Positions 1 to 9,602 of a stretch of DNA of 64,000 nt are shown here, in pieces (positions within the stretch are counted from its first letter, which is position 1; every line of letters begins with the position of its first letter). The DNA is taken from assembly GCA_002783405.1 (NCBI GenBank), contig PFGG01000080.1, positions 159,046 to 223,045 of the forward strand, read 5' to 3'. The position numbers and the translations under genes were made by a program. The notes below the pieces were generated by a model. It ran no database searches, had not been told where the DNA came from, and saw nothing but the letters and a program-made list of their open reading frames with translations. Source of the DNA: a bacterium (Candidatus Blackallbacteria) CG13_big_fil_rev_8_21_14_2_50_49_14. Its GTDB lineage: Bacteria > Cyanobacteriota > Sericytochromatia > UBA7694.

Positions 1-1086
1 CATGTCAAAGAGGCTTTGAGTGACTATTTCTGGGTTTCAGATATGAACAATTACGAAGAGTTGATTCGGATCTGTGGTCAGATCACCTATCAGTATGGAA
101 AAATCGACAGGATTGAGTCCCTGAATGAGCATTGGCTCGAAACAGAAGCCGCCCTGCGTACGGATTTTAACGTAGCCGGCATTAAAAACGACACGATTGA
201 GCGCATCAAGAAAAAATCCGAAATGAAAAAAGTCTTTCAGGCCCATGGCTTGCCCTGTGCCCGTGGCAAGGTGGTGCTGAGCCTTGAAGATGCCTTGGCT
301 TTTGCTACAGAAGTGGGGTATCCCCTGGTCATGAAACCCGATACGGGAGTGGGTGCCAACCATACTTATAAGGTGCATGATGCTGCTGAATTGATGGCTG
401 TTTTTGAAAACAAGCCCCAGGAGCCGTATATCTTGGAAGAGTTTATCAGTGGGCAGATCTGCAGCTTTGATGGCTTGACCGATCGCAGCGGCAAACCTGT
501 TTTTTATACCTCGACGGTTTACAGTTCCGGCATTATGGAAGTGGTCAACAGCAATGACCATGTCTATTACTATACCCTGCGTGAAGTTCCCCCCGAGCTG
601 AAAGACTTGGGAATGCAGATGCTTACGCTTTTTGATGTCAAGGAGCGCTTCTTTCATTTTGAGTTCTTTCGCCGTCCTGAAACAGGCGATTATGTGGTGC
701 TTGAGATCAATATGCGTCCCCCCGGTGGGCCTACGGTCGATATGTTCAACTATTCCAATGATTTTGACCTCTATCGGGAATGGGCCCATGTGGTTTTGTT
801 TAACCATTTCAATGCCCAGGTTCCACGACTTTATCACTGTGGTTATGGGGGGCGAAAATTTCACAAAGCCTATCTGCATTCGCATGAAGAGGTATTGCAG
901 GTCTGTGGGCCCTGGATGGTTCAACACGGTCAACTCAGTCCGATCTTCCGTCAGGCCATGGGCGATTATTTTTATATCCTGCGCTCAGGTGATGAACTTG
1001 AGCTGCTTGAAAAACTGGCCTTTATTCAAGCCACACGAGAGATCCCCGCACGTGCAGTGGTGGCCTTTGGGCAGGCAGGTGTCTGA
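1..1086 (+). CDS. ATP-grasp domain protein (5' partial)
   Basis: The reading frame is open to the left edge, so the N-terminus is missing; the TTG at 16 is only the first in-frame start codon inside the window. The visible part resembles ATP-grasp carboxylate-amine ligases of the carbamoyl-phosphate synthase/biotin carboxylase type: a segment around LVMKPDTGVGANHTYKV (lysine and glycine-rich ATP loop), YILEEFISG (the EExxxG strand) and VLEINMRPPGG (acidic metal-binding residue and the conserved N-x-R). Such enzymes couple ATP hydrolysis to ligation of a carboxylate with an amine or thiol; the substrate cannot be told from sequence. The stop overlaps the next start (TGATG), so the two genes are probably co-translated. 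Confidence 0.8.
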   Translation, partial: HVKEALSDYFWVSDMNNYEELIRICGQITYQYGKIDRIESLNEHWLETEAALRTDFNVAGIKNDTIERIKKKSEMKKVFQAHGLPCARGKVVLSLEDALAFATEVGYPLVMKPDTGVGANHTYKVHDAAELMAVFENKPQEPYILEEFISGQICSFDGLTDRSGKPVFYTSTVYSSGIMEVVNSNDHVYYYTLREVPPELKDLGMQMLTLFDVKERFFHFEFFRRPETGDYVVLEINMRPPGGPTVDMFNYSNDFDLYREWAHVVLFNHFNAQVPRLYHCGYGGRKFHKAYLHSHEEVLQVCGPWMVQHGQLSPIFRQAMGDYFYILRSGDELELLEKLAFIQATREIPARAVVAFGQAGV

Positions 1087-1856
1087 TGAGTTGGAATCCG
1101 CAACAGTATGAGAAATTCAAAGCCGAGCGCTTTGCACCCTTTGAAGACCTTTTGGGTTTGATTTCGATTGAGCCTGACCTTTCGCTTGTGGATTTGGGTT
1201 GTGGCACGGGAGAGTTGACCGCCCGCCTGCGCGATGCGCTGCCCGGAAGCGAAGCCTTGGGGGTAGATTCCTCTGCTGAAATGCTGGTCAAGGCCCGTGA
1301 ATGGGCCGATGACTCTCTGCATTTTCGCCAAACGCCGCTTGAAAATCTGAAGGGGTCCTGGGATTTGGTTTTTTCACATGCCGCCCTGCAGTGGGTGGAT
1401 CATCATCCTGTCCTTTTTGCTTCACTGTGGGAACGTGTGCGCCCGGGGGGGCAATTGGCGATTCAAATGCCTTCCAACCACAGCCATCCCACGCATCAGC
1501 TTTTAACTGAACTGGCTGCAGAAGAACCTTTTTATTCCGCTTTAAAGGGCTGGAGCCGTCAGTCTCCTGTCTTGGGAATAGAGGCCTATGCCCAGGGACT
1601 GTATGAATTGGGAGCCAGTCAACAGGTGGTGCTTGAAAAGGTTTACCCCCATCTGCTCGACAGTTCAGCAGATTTGGTGGAATGGGTCAAAGGCACTGCG
1701 CTTTTGCCCTATCTTGAGCGTTTGGGCCCTGAGCTGGAAGCTGTCTTTTTAGAGCGCTATTCTCAGCGACTGGCGGCCCTTTTTCCACGCAGCCCGGTCT
1801 TTTATGGCTTTCGCCGGATTCTGATCTGGGCTCGCAAACCGCTTTCCTCTGAGTGA
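1086..1856 (+). CDS. tam: Class I SAM methyltransferase, trans-aconitate methyltransferase-like
   Basis: 256 residues, close to the size of E. coli Tam (about 252). The N-terminus MSWNPQQYEKF resembles the Tam start, motif I of the SAM site is VDLGCGTGELTARL, the acidic residue after strand 2 is in GVDSSAEM, and the segment AALQWVDHHPVLF followed by LAIQMPSN is typical of Tam. Known Tam enzymes methylate trans-aconitate or related tricarboxylates and remove an inhibitor of aconitase. That substrate is inferred from family resemblance only. Start ATG overlaps the stop of the ATP-grasp gene, so the product of one enzyme may be the substrate of the other. Confidence 0.75.
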   Translation: MSWNPQQYEKFKAERFAPFEDLLGLISIEPDLSLVDLGCGTGELTARLRDALPGSEALGVDSSAEMLVKAREWADDSLHFRQTPLENLKGSWDLVFSHAALQWVDHHPVLFASLWERVRPGGQLAIQMPSNHSHPTHQLLTELAAEEPFYSALKGWSRQSPVLGIEAYAQGLYELGASQQVVLEKVYPHLLDSSADLVEWVKGTALLPYLERLGPELEAVFLERYSQRLAALFPRSPVFYGFRRILIWARKPLSSE

Positions 1857-1917
1857 TACTTGCCCCGCTCTTTGGGCGCCTGTGGCAGAATAGAGTATTC
1901 CTGTTCTGGAGGCGCCT

Positions 1918-3804
1918 GTGTTTTATTTGCGTGTAGACAGCCTGTCCAAGGCTTATCATGACAAGGTTTTATTTGAAGATGTGGCCTTTTCGCTCAGCAA
2001 GGGGCAACGTGTAGCACTGGTGGCGCGCAATGGCACGGGCAAAACCACCCTGATTCGTATTCTGGCAGGCGAAGAGCCTGCAGACAAGGGCCGGATTGAA
2101 TGGGCGCGCGATATACGGGTCGGCTTTTTACCCCAGGAACCCCGTCTGAACCCGGAACACACGATTCTGGAAGCGCTTTATGCCTCTGAGCGCCCCGAGC
2201 TTCAGGCCATTCAGGCCTATGAAAAAGCTTTGCAAACCCATGATTCGGCGCTGATTCAAAAGGCCTATGCCGAGGTGGATCGTCTGCATGCCTGGGATTT
2301 TCAGCTCAAAGCCCAGCAGATTCTTTCGCGGCTGAAAATTGACCAGCTTTCGCAACCTGTGGCTGTGCTGTCTGGTGGGCAAAAGCGCAGAATCGCCTTG
2401 GCTCAGACCTTGATCGATGCGCCAGATTTTCTGATTCTGGATGAGCCGACCAACCATCTGGATTTGGAAATGATGGAATGGCTTGAACAATACCTGACAG
2501 CGCAAAGCATGACCCTTTTGATGGTGACCCATGATCGCTATTTTTTAGAGGCGGTCTGCGATGAAATTCTGGAATTGGATCGGGGCCAGCTCTATCGGGT
2601 GAGTGGGGGCTTCAGTGACTACTTGGCCCAGAAATACGCCCGTCTGGCCCGCGAAGAACGCGAAACAGAAGTGGCACGTAATCGCTATCGCCGTGAACTG
2701 GTCTGGTTCCGTAAACAGCCTCGGGCACGGGGTACCAAATCGCGGGCCCGTTCAGAGGCTTTTTTGGCCTTGGAAGAGGAATTGAACGCCGGCGCACCTG
2801 AAAAAGCCTTGGAATTGGATATTTTGATGCCCCGTCTGGGCACGAAAATTCTGGAGCTTCACCATTTGGCCAAGGCCTTTGGTCCCCAGGTGCTTTTGAA
2901 CGATTTTAGCCATACCTTTTCACGGGGGGATCGGATCGGCGTAGTCGGCCCCAATGGCAGCGGCAAGAGTACTTTTTTGAACCTGATTACGGGTGAAGAA
3001 GACCTTGACCAGGGTGAAAGGGTGCTGGGAGAAACGGTTTCACTGGGCTATTACCGCCAGCAGAATATGGCCTTTCGTGAAGATCAGCGTGTGATTGACG
3101 CAGTCAAAGAAATCGCTGAAGTTTTGCCTGTGCGGGGGGGCGGACAGATCACCGCCGCACAGATGCTGGAGCGTTTTCTTTTTCCCGCTCCCGTGCATTG
3201 GCGGCAGATCTCGACCCTGAGTGGGGGTGAAAAGCGCCGTTTGTATCTCTTGACCGTCTTGCTCAGCAATCCCAATTTTCTGATTCTCGATGAGCCCACC
3301 AATGATTTGGATATTGCCACGATTGAAGTGCTTGAAGACTTTTTACAGGATTTTCAGGGCAATCTGCTCGTGGTTTCACATGACCGCTGGTTTATGGACC
3401 GTCTGGTGGATCACCTGTTTGTCTTTGAAGGCCGGGGGCTGGTTCGCTATTTTCCGGGCAATTATACCGATTACTGGCTGGCCCAGCAGGAACAGGAAAA
3501 AGCCCAACGCCTGCAGGCCCGTGAAGAAAAACCTGCTGAACGCAAACCCCCACGTGAGAACAAGCCCCGTCTGAGTTATAAACAGCAGAAGGAATTTGAG
3601 GGGCTTGAGCAGGAATTGGAAAAGCTTCAGCAGCGCAAGGCTGAGCTGGAGCAGGAGCTCGCCAATCCTGGAGATTTGGGGGCAGGCAGTTTGCAAAGGC
3701 TTTCAGCGGCTTTTGGTGAGATCGAAGCTGAAATTGAGAGCAAAGAAATGCGTTGGCTGGAACTGGCAGAGCTGGCTGAGGGGAACCAGGATTCCACTCT
3801 CTAA
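1918..3804 (+). CDS. uup: ABC-F ATPase, Uup-like
   Basis: 628 residues with two ABC ATPase cassettes and no membrane segment, the ABC-F layout. First cassette: Walker A ARNGTGKTT (the usual first glycine is alanine), signature LSGGQKRR, Walker B LILDEPTNHLD. Second cassette: GPNGSGKST, LSGGEKRR, LILDEPTNDLD. The charged C-terminal extension, about residues 535-620, is predicted by eye as a coiled coil, which favours Uup over Ettan-type EttA. ABC-F proteins act on the ribosome or on branched DNA intermediates. The GTG start has GGAGG five bases upstream. A hairpin terminator overlaps the stop codon. Confidence 0.88.
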   Translation: MFYLRVDSLSKAYHDKVLFEDVAFSLSKGQRVALVARNGTGKTTLIRILAGEEPADKGRIEWARDIRVGFLPQEPRLNPEHTILEALYASERPELQAIQAYEKALQTHDSALIQKAYAEVDRLHAWDFQLKAQQILSRLKIDQLSQPVAVLSGGQKRRIALAQTLIDAPDFLILDEPTNHLDLEMMEWLEQYLTAQSMTLLMVTHDRYFLEAVCDEILELDRGQLYRVSGGFSDYLAQKYARLAREERETEVARNRYRRELVWFRKQPRARGTKSRARSEAFLALEEELNAGAPEKALELDILMPRLGTKILELHHLAKAFGPQVLLNDFSHTFSRGDRIGVVGPNGSGKSTFLNLITGEEDLDQGERVLGETVSLGYYRQQNMAFREDQRVIDAVKEIAEVLPVRGGGQITAAQMLERFLFPAPVHWRQISTLSGGEKRRLYLLTVLLSNPNFLILDEPTNDLDIATIEVLEDFLQDFQGNLLVVSHDRWFMDRLVDHLFVFEGRGLVRYFPGNYTDYWLAQQEQEKAQRLQAREEKPAERKPPRENKPRLSYKQQKEFEGLEQELEKLQQRKAELEQELANPGDLGAGSLQRLSAAFGEIEAEIESKEMRWLELAELAEGNQDSTL

Positions 3805-3825
3805 GCGCTTTAGAGACTGTTTTTT
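3798..3825 (+). terminator. Rho-independent terminator after the ABC-F gene
   Basis: TCTCTAA (3798-3804) pairs with TTAGAGA (3810-3816) around a five-base loop and is followed by TTTTTT at 3820-3825. The stem contains the stop codon of the ABC-F gene and sits immediately before the end of the convergent EAL gene. Confidence 0.6.
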
Positions 3826-3826
3826 C

Positions 3827-5611
3827 TCAATCGTCGCTGGGCATGCTCAGGCTTTCGCTGACCACGGCTTCAGCGGGCTCTTCTTTGCTTTTCAGACTGT
3901 TGTCAAAATCGCGGTCGAGCAGTTTGGTAAATTCTTCGGGGGGCAAGGGCTTGGCAAAATAATAGCCCTGAATCTGGTCACAGTGGTGTGAACGCAGAAA
4001 ATCGAGCTGTTTGCGGGTTTCAACCCCTTCAGCCACCACGGTCATGCCCAGGCTGTGCGCCATATTGATAATCGCAGAGACAATCGCCGCGTCATCGGAA
4101 TCATTGTCGATATCGCGCACGAAAGATTGATCGATTTTGAGGGTATCCAGGCGGAAGCGTTTGAGATAGGCCAACGAGGAATAGCCTGTGCCGAAATCAT
4201 CGACAGCAATCGAGACTCCGCGTTTTTTCAGATCGCCCAGTTTGACCACCGTATTGCTGATATTCTTCATCAAAACGCTTTCAGTCAGTTCCAATTGCAG
4301 GCATTCAGGCGGCAATTGAGTTTGATCGAGCACGTGGTTGACCAGTTTGACAATATCCATGCGTTTGAACTGTTGGCCTGAAACATTGACGGTTACACAC
4401 AGTTCGGGATAGCCCTGATCCATCCAGAGCTTATTCTGGCGGCAGGCTTCTTGCAGAACCCATTCCCCAATTGTCAGAATCAGATCGGTTTCTTCGGCCA
4501 GGGGGATAAACTGGGTGGGTGAAACCCAGCCAAAATCCTTGTGGTGCCAGCGAATCAAGGCTTCCATGCCCACGACTCTGTTTTGTTCAAGATCGACCTT
4601 GGGTTGGTAGTAGAGTTTGAATTCCTCTTGCTTGAGGGCGCGGTAGAGGCCGCTTTCAAGATTGAGGCGATCATAGGCCTTGCTGCGGATAAAGCTGCTG
4701 TAAAACTCCAGGGTATTGCGTCCCTGCTCTTTGGCCTGATACATGGCGGTTTCGGCACAGCGCAGCAGCTTTTTGATTTCGGTTGTGTCGGTGGGATAGA
4801 GGCTGATGCCGATACTGGCGGTAATGTGGAGTTCGTGATTCTGAAAGGGAATCGTCTGCTTGATTTCATGAATAATATCATTGGCGACTTTGGCGGCATC
4901 CTGCTCTTGAATCAGGTCGGGCAAGAGCACTGCGAATTTGTCTTCGCCGAGGTGAAAGACCCGCTCATTGCTGCCCACGCAGTTGATCAGACGTTGGCTG
5001 ATGGCCTTGAGCAGGAGATCGCCATTGTCGTGGCCCAGGGCATCGTTGATGGTGCGAAAACGATCCAGGTCAATCACGAGTACCCCCACCAGAAATTCGG
5101 AGGGGGTGGTTTGTACGTCTTCGATCAGCACCTGGTGGAGCAGAATATGGTTGGGCAGCCCTGTAATGCTGTCGTAATAGTGGGCTGGAATGTTGACATT
5201 GGTAATCACAGGTGAAGTCGCGACGGCCAGATGACGGTAGGATGTATTGATCGGCAAATGCTGGTTGACCTTGAGCATCAGTTCTTCGGGACGGAAGGGG
5301 TTGATCAGATAGCGCTCTGGATCAAAGGTCTTTTCGAGCATTTTGAAGGTATACATGGATTCTGAAATAATGCAGATCAAGGGGATCGTGGCGGTATCGA
5401 GATCGGATTGCAGAATTTCTTCCAGCTCTTGGGGCTTTATTTTCTGGGTTTCGTGGCTGTAGATGATCAGATCGGGCGTATATTCCTGAGCAAGTGCCAG
5501 TCCTGTGGTTTCATTGTCAGCGGTCAGGGTCTCAAAACCACTGACATGTAAAATATCAATGATTTTTTGACACAATTGTGCTGAGGGTTCAATGATCAGG
5601 ACTTTTTTCAT
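3827..5611 (-). CDS. Receiver-GGDEF-EAL protein with degenerate receiver and GGDEF, intact EAL
   Basis: 594 residues from the ATG at 5611; an in-frame GTG at 5644 would add 11 residues and neither start has a strong ribosome site. Residues 1-118 have the receiver fold but lack its catalytic set: EP instead of an acidic pair at 8-9, Ser52 where the phosphorylated Asp belongs, Asn104 where the conserved Lys belongs. Residues 148-310 are GGDEF-like but the signature reads GEDKF (222-226), so cyclic di-GMP synthesis is unlikely. The EAL domain keeps MEALIRW, LTESVL, DDFGTGYSS, KIDQSF and AEGVE, so hydrolysis of cyclic di-GMP is the likely activity, with the other domains possibly regulatory. It is convergent with the ABC-F gene. 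Confidence 0.9.
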   Translation of the reverse strand: MKKVLIIEPSAQLCQKIIDILHVSGFETLTADNETTGLALAQEYTPDLIIYSHETQKIKPQELEEILQSDLDTATIPLICIISESMYTFKMLEKTFDPERYLINPFRPEELMLKVNQHLPINTSYRHLAVATSPVITNVNIPAHYYDSITGLPNHILLHQVLIEDVQTTPSEFLVGVLVIDLDRFRTINDALGHDNGDLLLKAISQRLINCVGSNERVFHLGEDKFAVLLPDLIQEQDAAKVANDIIHEIKQTIPFQNHELHITASIGISLYPTDTTEIKKLLRCAETAMYQAKEQGRNTLEFYSSFIRSKAYDRLNLESGLYRALKQEEFKLYYQPKVDLEQNRVVGMEALIRWHHKDFGWVSPTQFIPLAEETDLILTIGEWVLQEACRQNKLWMDQGYPELCVTVNVSGQQFKRMDIVKLVNHVLDQTQLPPECLQLELTESVLMKNISNTVVKLGDLKKRGVSIAVDDFGTGYSSLAYLKRFRLDTLKIDQSFVRDIDNDSDDAAIVSAIINMAHSLGMTVVAEGVETRKQLDFLRSHHCDQIQGYYFAKPLPPEEFTKLLDRDFDNSLKSKEEPAEAVVSESLSMPSDD

Positions 5612-5863
5612 GGAACAGGTGCCTGAAATCTGGCTTTTGCCCACGGTTCATTCATCTTTGCGAAACCTCTATCTGTTCCGGTCTGAATCTCTTGACGGGA
5701 AGCGGAGAATCCCAAGTTTACGGTTCTCAGGCCCACAGACTGTTATTCTGTGCAAGAGTCATCATTTTGAGTGGAGAATACAAGCCCATTTTACCACAGG
5801 GTCTTTAAAAATGTGGATTAGAACTGCACTGTCTGCGCCTTTTCACTGGCCTGAAGCAAGCAA

Positions 5864-5898
5864 TAAGCGAGGTGATCTGAACAAGATCACCTCGCTTA
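5864..5898 (-). terminator. Hairpin terminator after the leftward lipoprotein gene
   Basis: A 15-bp perfect stem: TAAGCGAGGTGATCT (5864-5878), loop GAACA, then the complement (5884-5898), 14 bp past the stop of the lipoprotein gene at 5912. Only a weak T-rich tail follows on the minus strand. I see nothing else gene-like in the 300-bp gap 5612-5911, which also holds the upstream region of the EAL gene. Confidence 0.6.
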
Positions 5899-5911
5899 AG
5901 ATTGAAAATTT

Positions 5912-8869
5912 TTAGGGGCTCAAACGGAAGAAGTCAGCGACATTCAGCTGATTGACGAAGATATTGCCCTCTACGTAAACCAGACCCACGGTCGGCTGTT
6001 TGCCTTCCAGTACAGGTACCAGGTTTTTGCGTTTGGCTTTTTCATCGATCCGTTCAATACCTGTGCCCAGGGTGACATAGATATTGCCCAGGCCATCGAC
6101 GGTTAAACGGCCATTGCCATTGCCCATGGGAGCGACATAATTGCTTTCAAACAAATCTACGTCGCCACGGGCATTGAGGGTTAAGCGGAACATGCTGACG
6201 CTGTCGCCCACCGTGATATACATAAATCTTCCACCAGCATCCAGTTCAATGTCTTTAATCGGTTTGGGCAGGCCTTCGAGCAGAACTTCGGGCCGTCCAA
6301 AAATCTCACCGGTATAATCCATGCGAATGATTTGACCTTTGCTGGGCAAGGCCACATAGATTTTGTTATTGCTGGAACTGAAGGCGATAGCTCCTGGTTC
6401 TGCACCCAAATCAGCGGATTCAGACAAGCGGCTGAAAAGCTGACGCTCGGCACCGCTGCCTTGCAGTTGGTATTTGCTGATGCGGTAGGTGGAACGAACG
6501 CCGGGCAACTGACGTGCCTTGCCCAGCAGTGCGGCATCAAAATTGCTGACCAGCATATTGCCACTGCTGTCCATGGTCAGATCTCGGAAGATCGAATCGT
6601 GGGTGATTTTGCTTGCCAAATCACGGTTCAGCACATTGCCGTTGATATCCATGAGCCAGATGCTGGAATCGCTCGCGGATTGACTGGTCATGAGGATATG
6701 TTGGAAGTTTGGCCCCTTGTCATAATAGAAGAATTCAGATTGCCCATTGCCTTTCAGCTGGGTTTGAATCATTTGGGTAATCGAGGGCAAAAGGGTAAAG
6801 CTGCGGGTATCATTGCTGTCAATATTGTTGACATTGACTTTGACCCTGACTTCAGTTGGCAGGTCGCTGATTTTCTGAGCCAGGCCTTCCACGACAGGGG
6901 CGACCAGGGTCCGGCGATCTGAAGAGACTGAACGCGCCGCATTGGTACTGCCCTGACCAAAGGGGCTGATAAAGGTGACCGTATTATTGGCAAGATTTGA
7001 ATCAAAGCCTGCACCTTCAATGGTCACGACACGGCTTGCGAAGGGCGAATCGCGGCCAATGGTTGATTCCTGGCGCACCATGGTGACCACCGGGCCGGGG
7101 CCGCCCACGACAATCGACGCTGTTGAGCGGTTGCCTGCTTCGTCGATAGCCGTTAAGCTCAGGAGATCCCCTGAGTCAGCTGCCAGATTGGCAGAAAATG
7201 CGCCTGTTTCATCGGTTTGAATCGTGGTGGCATTGCCCAATTTTCCGCCCTGAATGACCAGGGTAGAACGGCCACTGTCAGCGATGGCACCAGAAGAACC
7301 GGTAATGATGGTTTCAAAGGACTGACCACTGGGGTTGCGGGCAATGATTTTATTGGTATCAATCACAGGGTTAAGCGTGTCTGCGCGCAGGCTCACGACA
7401 GTGGGCAAGCTGGTCAGACCATTGACAGTGGCTTTGACGAGTAATTGATGAGAAGAATTGCGTTTGAGAGGAACAGTAATGGAGAAGGCCGTTTCCCCTG
7501 CAGCCAGGGCTTTCTGCACCACTGAAGTTCCACCTTCCACACTGATCACTGCGCCTGCGGGAGCTGTACCTGTCAGAACAATGCTGTCCTGAGCGGTTGA
7601 GGGCGGCAAGCTGCTGCTGACGGTGGGGCTGGGAGTTCCTGCGACGGTTTTGAGTACGTTCTTAACGGTGCTATTGTTTTGCGCGACAGGCTCAATCACA
7701 GACATAACAGCAAAGATATTACTGGCTCCGCCGAGATTGGTGCTGTCAGTGCTGCGTTGCACGGCATCCAGTACGGCATTGATCTCTGGAGGACTGAATT
7801 CTGTGATCGGAATTTTGGGTTGGTTCAAAAGAGTGCCATTGTTCAGAATTAAACGGGTGGTCAGTTCTGTCAGGGGAGAAATATTCAGACTGGAACTGCC
7901 ACTGAGCATGGCGCGCATTTGACTGGAGCCACTGCCTACTGTTACCACAAACTCACTGGAAATCAGGGCTTCGGAAGGCAAAGACAGGCTGTATTTGCCG
8001 TCAGAGCGGGTGAGTGTTGTGGCCAGGGCCTGACCCAGGGTATTGCCGTTATTGTCGATTTTATAAAGATTGACGCGCACATTGGAGCCTACAGACTGTA
8101 AGCCACTCAGGGCTTCTGCAGAAGGTACCAGCCAGCTATCCAGGCGCATAGCGGGGGGAACACTGGCGACCCGACCACTGGGAGCCAAGACGCTGCCAGA
8201 AATGACGCGGGTCATGAGTTGATCCAGACGGGTGCTCAAGGTGGCGTTGGATTTGAGACTGACAAGCGTATTGCTGATAGCAGAAGCCAGCGGAACCGTG
8301 GCGTAGTTGATTTCCTGGGTGCCTTGATTGGCAAGTGTTTGCGATTCTGCAATGACATTCAATGGAAAAGAGAACAGGGGTTCGTTGCGATCCACCAGGT
8401 ACTGAACCGAGGCCGTGGTAACGGGAGAAAGGTCAAGATTGGCGCTGGTCGCAAAATTGCGCAGGAATTTACCTGAGGCGTAGTTACCGGCTTCTACCAC
8501 CAGATTGGAAGCTGGCAAGCTGACCTGATCGGTGGGGAGGTCAAGCTGATAATGGCCATTGGCATCTGTTTTGACGGTGGCATAGGGTTCTGCTGATACG
8601 GGTTTCCCATCGTCATCAATCCGAATCAGACGGACTTCAATGCCAGCAGGTGCTTTGACCAGACCGGTGGCTGCCTGGGCTGGGGGATCGATAAAGCTTT
8701 TGACTGGGCCCATTAGATTGAGGGGGGCTTGGGCAATCAGAGAAGTGTCTCCCTGAGGCAGATAGACATCCCCTTCAATTCGGAAGATGTCCAATGTTAC
8801 CTGCTGGGGTGCCGGGCAGCCGACGACCAGGAGTGAAGCAGCGCAGGCCAAAGCAAGTTGTCGTTTCAT
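5912..8869 (-). CDS. Large lipoprotein with repeated beta domains and C-terminal propeller
   Basis: 985 residues. The N-terminus MKRQLALACAASLLVVGC is a lipoprotein signal with a lipobox ending at Cys18, so the protein is probably anchored to a membrane. Two similar segments follow (around residues 30-160 and 230-340), each with a pattern like VRLIRIDDDGKPV / VNLYKIDNNGNTL then DANGHYQLDLP / RSDGKYSLSLP, resembling carboxypeptidase-regulatory or SpaA-like beta sandwiches. Next are Ig-like segments, an IPT/TIG-like segment near VTIEGAGFDSN, and a C-terminal third with repeated D-x-x-G-N motifs as in NHL/SMP-30 propellers. Function unknown; a surface adhesion or scaffold role is inference only. 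It may be co-transcribed with the small gene 9 bp upstream. Confidence 0.8.
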   Translation of the reverse strand: MKRQLALACAASLLVVGCPAPQQVTLDIFRIEGDVYLPQGDTSLIAQAPLNLMGPVKSFIDPPAQAATGLVKAPAGIEVRLIRIDDDGKPVSAEPYATVKTDANGHYQLDLPTDQVSLPASNLVVEAGNYASGKFLRNFATSANLDLSPVTTASVQYLVDRNEPLFSFPLNVIAESQTLANQGTQEINYATVPLASAISNTLVSLKSNATLSTRLDQLMTRVISGSVLAPSGRVASVPPAMRLDSWLVPSAEALSGLQSVGSNVRVNLYKIDNNGNTLGQALATTLTRSDGKYSLSLPSEALISSEFVVTVGSGSSQMRAMLSGSSSLNISPLTELTTRLILNNGTLLNQPKIPITEFSPPEINAVLDAVQRSTDSTNLGGASNIFAVMSVIEPVAQNNSTVKNVLKTVAGTPSPTVSSSLPPSTAQDSIVLTGTAPAGAVISVEGGTSVVQKALAAGETAFSITVPLKRNSSHQLLVKATVNGLTSLPTVVSLRADTLNPVIDTNKIIARNPSGQSFETIITGSSGAIADSGRSTLVIQGGKLGNATTIQTDETGAFSANLAADSGDLLSLTAIDEAGNRSTASIVVGGPGPVVTMVRQESTIGRDSPFASRVVTIEGAGFDSNLANNTVTFISPFGQGSTNAARSVSSDRRTLVAPVVEGLAQKISDLPTEVRVKVNVNNIDSNDTRSFTLLPSITQMIQTQLKGNGQSEFFYYDKGPNFQHILMTSQSASDSSIWLMDINGNVLNRDLASKITHDSIFRDLTMDSSGNMLVSNFDAALLGKARQLPGVRSTYRISKYQLQGSGAERQLFSRLSESADLGAEPGAIAFSSSNNKIYVALPSKGQIIRMDYTGEIFGRPEVLLEGLPKPIKDIELDAGGRFMYITVGDSVSMFRLTLNARGDVDLFESNYVAPMGNGNGRLTVDGLGNIYVTLGTGIERIDEKAKRKNLVPVLEGKQPTVGLVYVEGNIFVNQLNVADFFRLSP

Positions 8870-8878
8870 GATAGCGAA

Positions 8879-9172
8879 TTAGCTCCTCAGTAGTTTCAGT
8901 TTTTCGCTCAGGTGCCGAAGCTGATAATGCAACTCTTTAAGTTGTTCCGACAGGCCATCAGGGCCTTTCGGCGGCAGCAGGCAGATTTGCTCAGCAAGAA
9001 AACCTTGTTTGAGCAATAAAAATTTCATTGTTTCAGAATTCACCCAGATGTGCTTCCTGTTTTTAAGCTCTTCATTGTCTTTGCGGCTCAAGGCAAGCTC
9101 ATCACAAAGACGGGCGTTCTGCAGAAAGGTTCCTGAATTCAACTGATTTTGTTTTTCAAGTACAAGTAACAT
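8879..9172 (-). CDS. Small hypothetical coiled-coil protein
   Basis: 97 residues, ATG start, ending 9 bp before the lipoprotein start. It is rich in Leu, Glu and Lys, with probable coiled-coil helices at both ends (LCDELALSRKDNEELKN and LSEQLKELHYQLRHLSEKL). No signal peptide, membrane segment or recognised domain. The ribosome site is poor, so the call rests on length, composition and the tight spacing to the next gene. It could be a spurious frame. Confidence 0.5.
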   Translation of the reverse strand: MLLVLEKQNQLNSGTFLQNARLCDELALSRKDNEELKNRKHIWVNSETMKFLLLKQGFLAEQICLLPPKGPDGLSEQLKELHYQLRHLSEKLKLLRS

Positions 9173-9545
9173 GCTTATTCAGATCTTCCCAATCTCTCTG
9201 CAGGTGAATTCTTTGTGAGGCCTTTCCGACGCTCATACTTAAAATCACATGATTCAAACATTATAACAAGGTCCTGCGAAGTAAAAAACCGCCGCTGTCC
9301 TTTTTCTGAAAAAGCCTCTTTCAGATTGTCTCATGGATATGACTCTCAAGCTCTTAAAAACAGGCCAATACTATGTATTTGAATATTAATGATAATAATA
9401 CCATCTGAATTTAAATCTGACTGTAGCTTTTTTACAATTGAAGGGCTTTGAGCTGACTTTAAGAAAATATCAGCGCTTGGTTGGGGGCTCATTTGATTAT
9501 GGGTAGATTCCTGTGCCTCAGAACCTTGTGCAATTTTGCAAAAAA

Positions 9546-9574
9546 ACAAGTCCGTGATTCTTTCACGGACTTGT
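9546..9574 (-). terminator. Bidirectional-looking terminator after the 9.6-11.7 kb operon
   Basis: A 12-bp perfect stem ACAAGTCCGTGA / TCACGGACTTGT with loop TTCTT. It has a T run on either side of the stem (AAAAAA before it on the plus strand, TTTTT after it), so it can end transcription in both directions. It lies 28 bp past the stop of the gene at 9603. The remaining gap back to 9173 is AT-rich and I see no gene in it. Confidence 0.8.
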
Positions 9575-9602
9575 TTTTAAATCAACTCAACAAACAGGGC
9601 TT

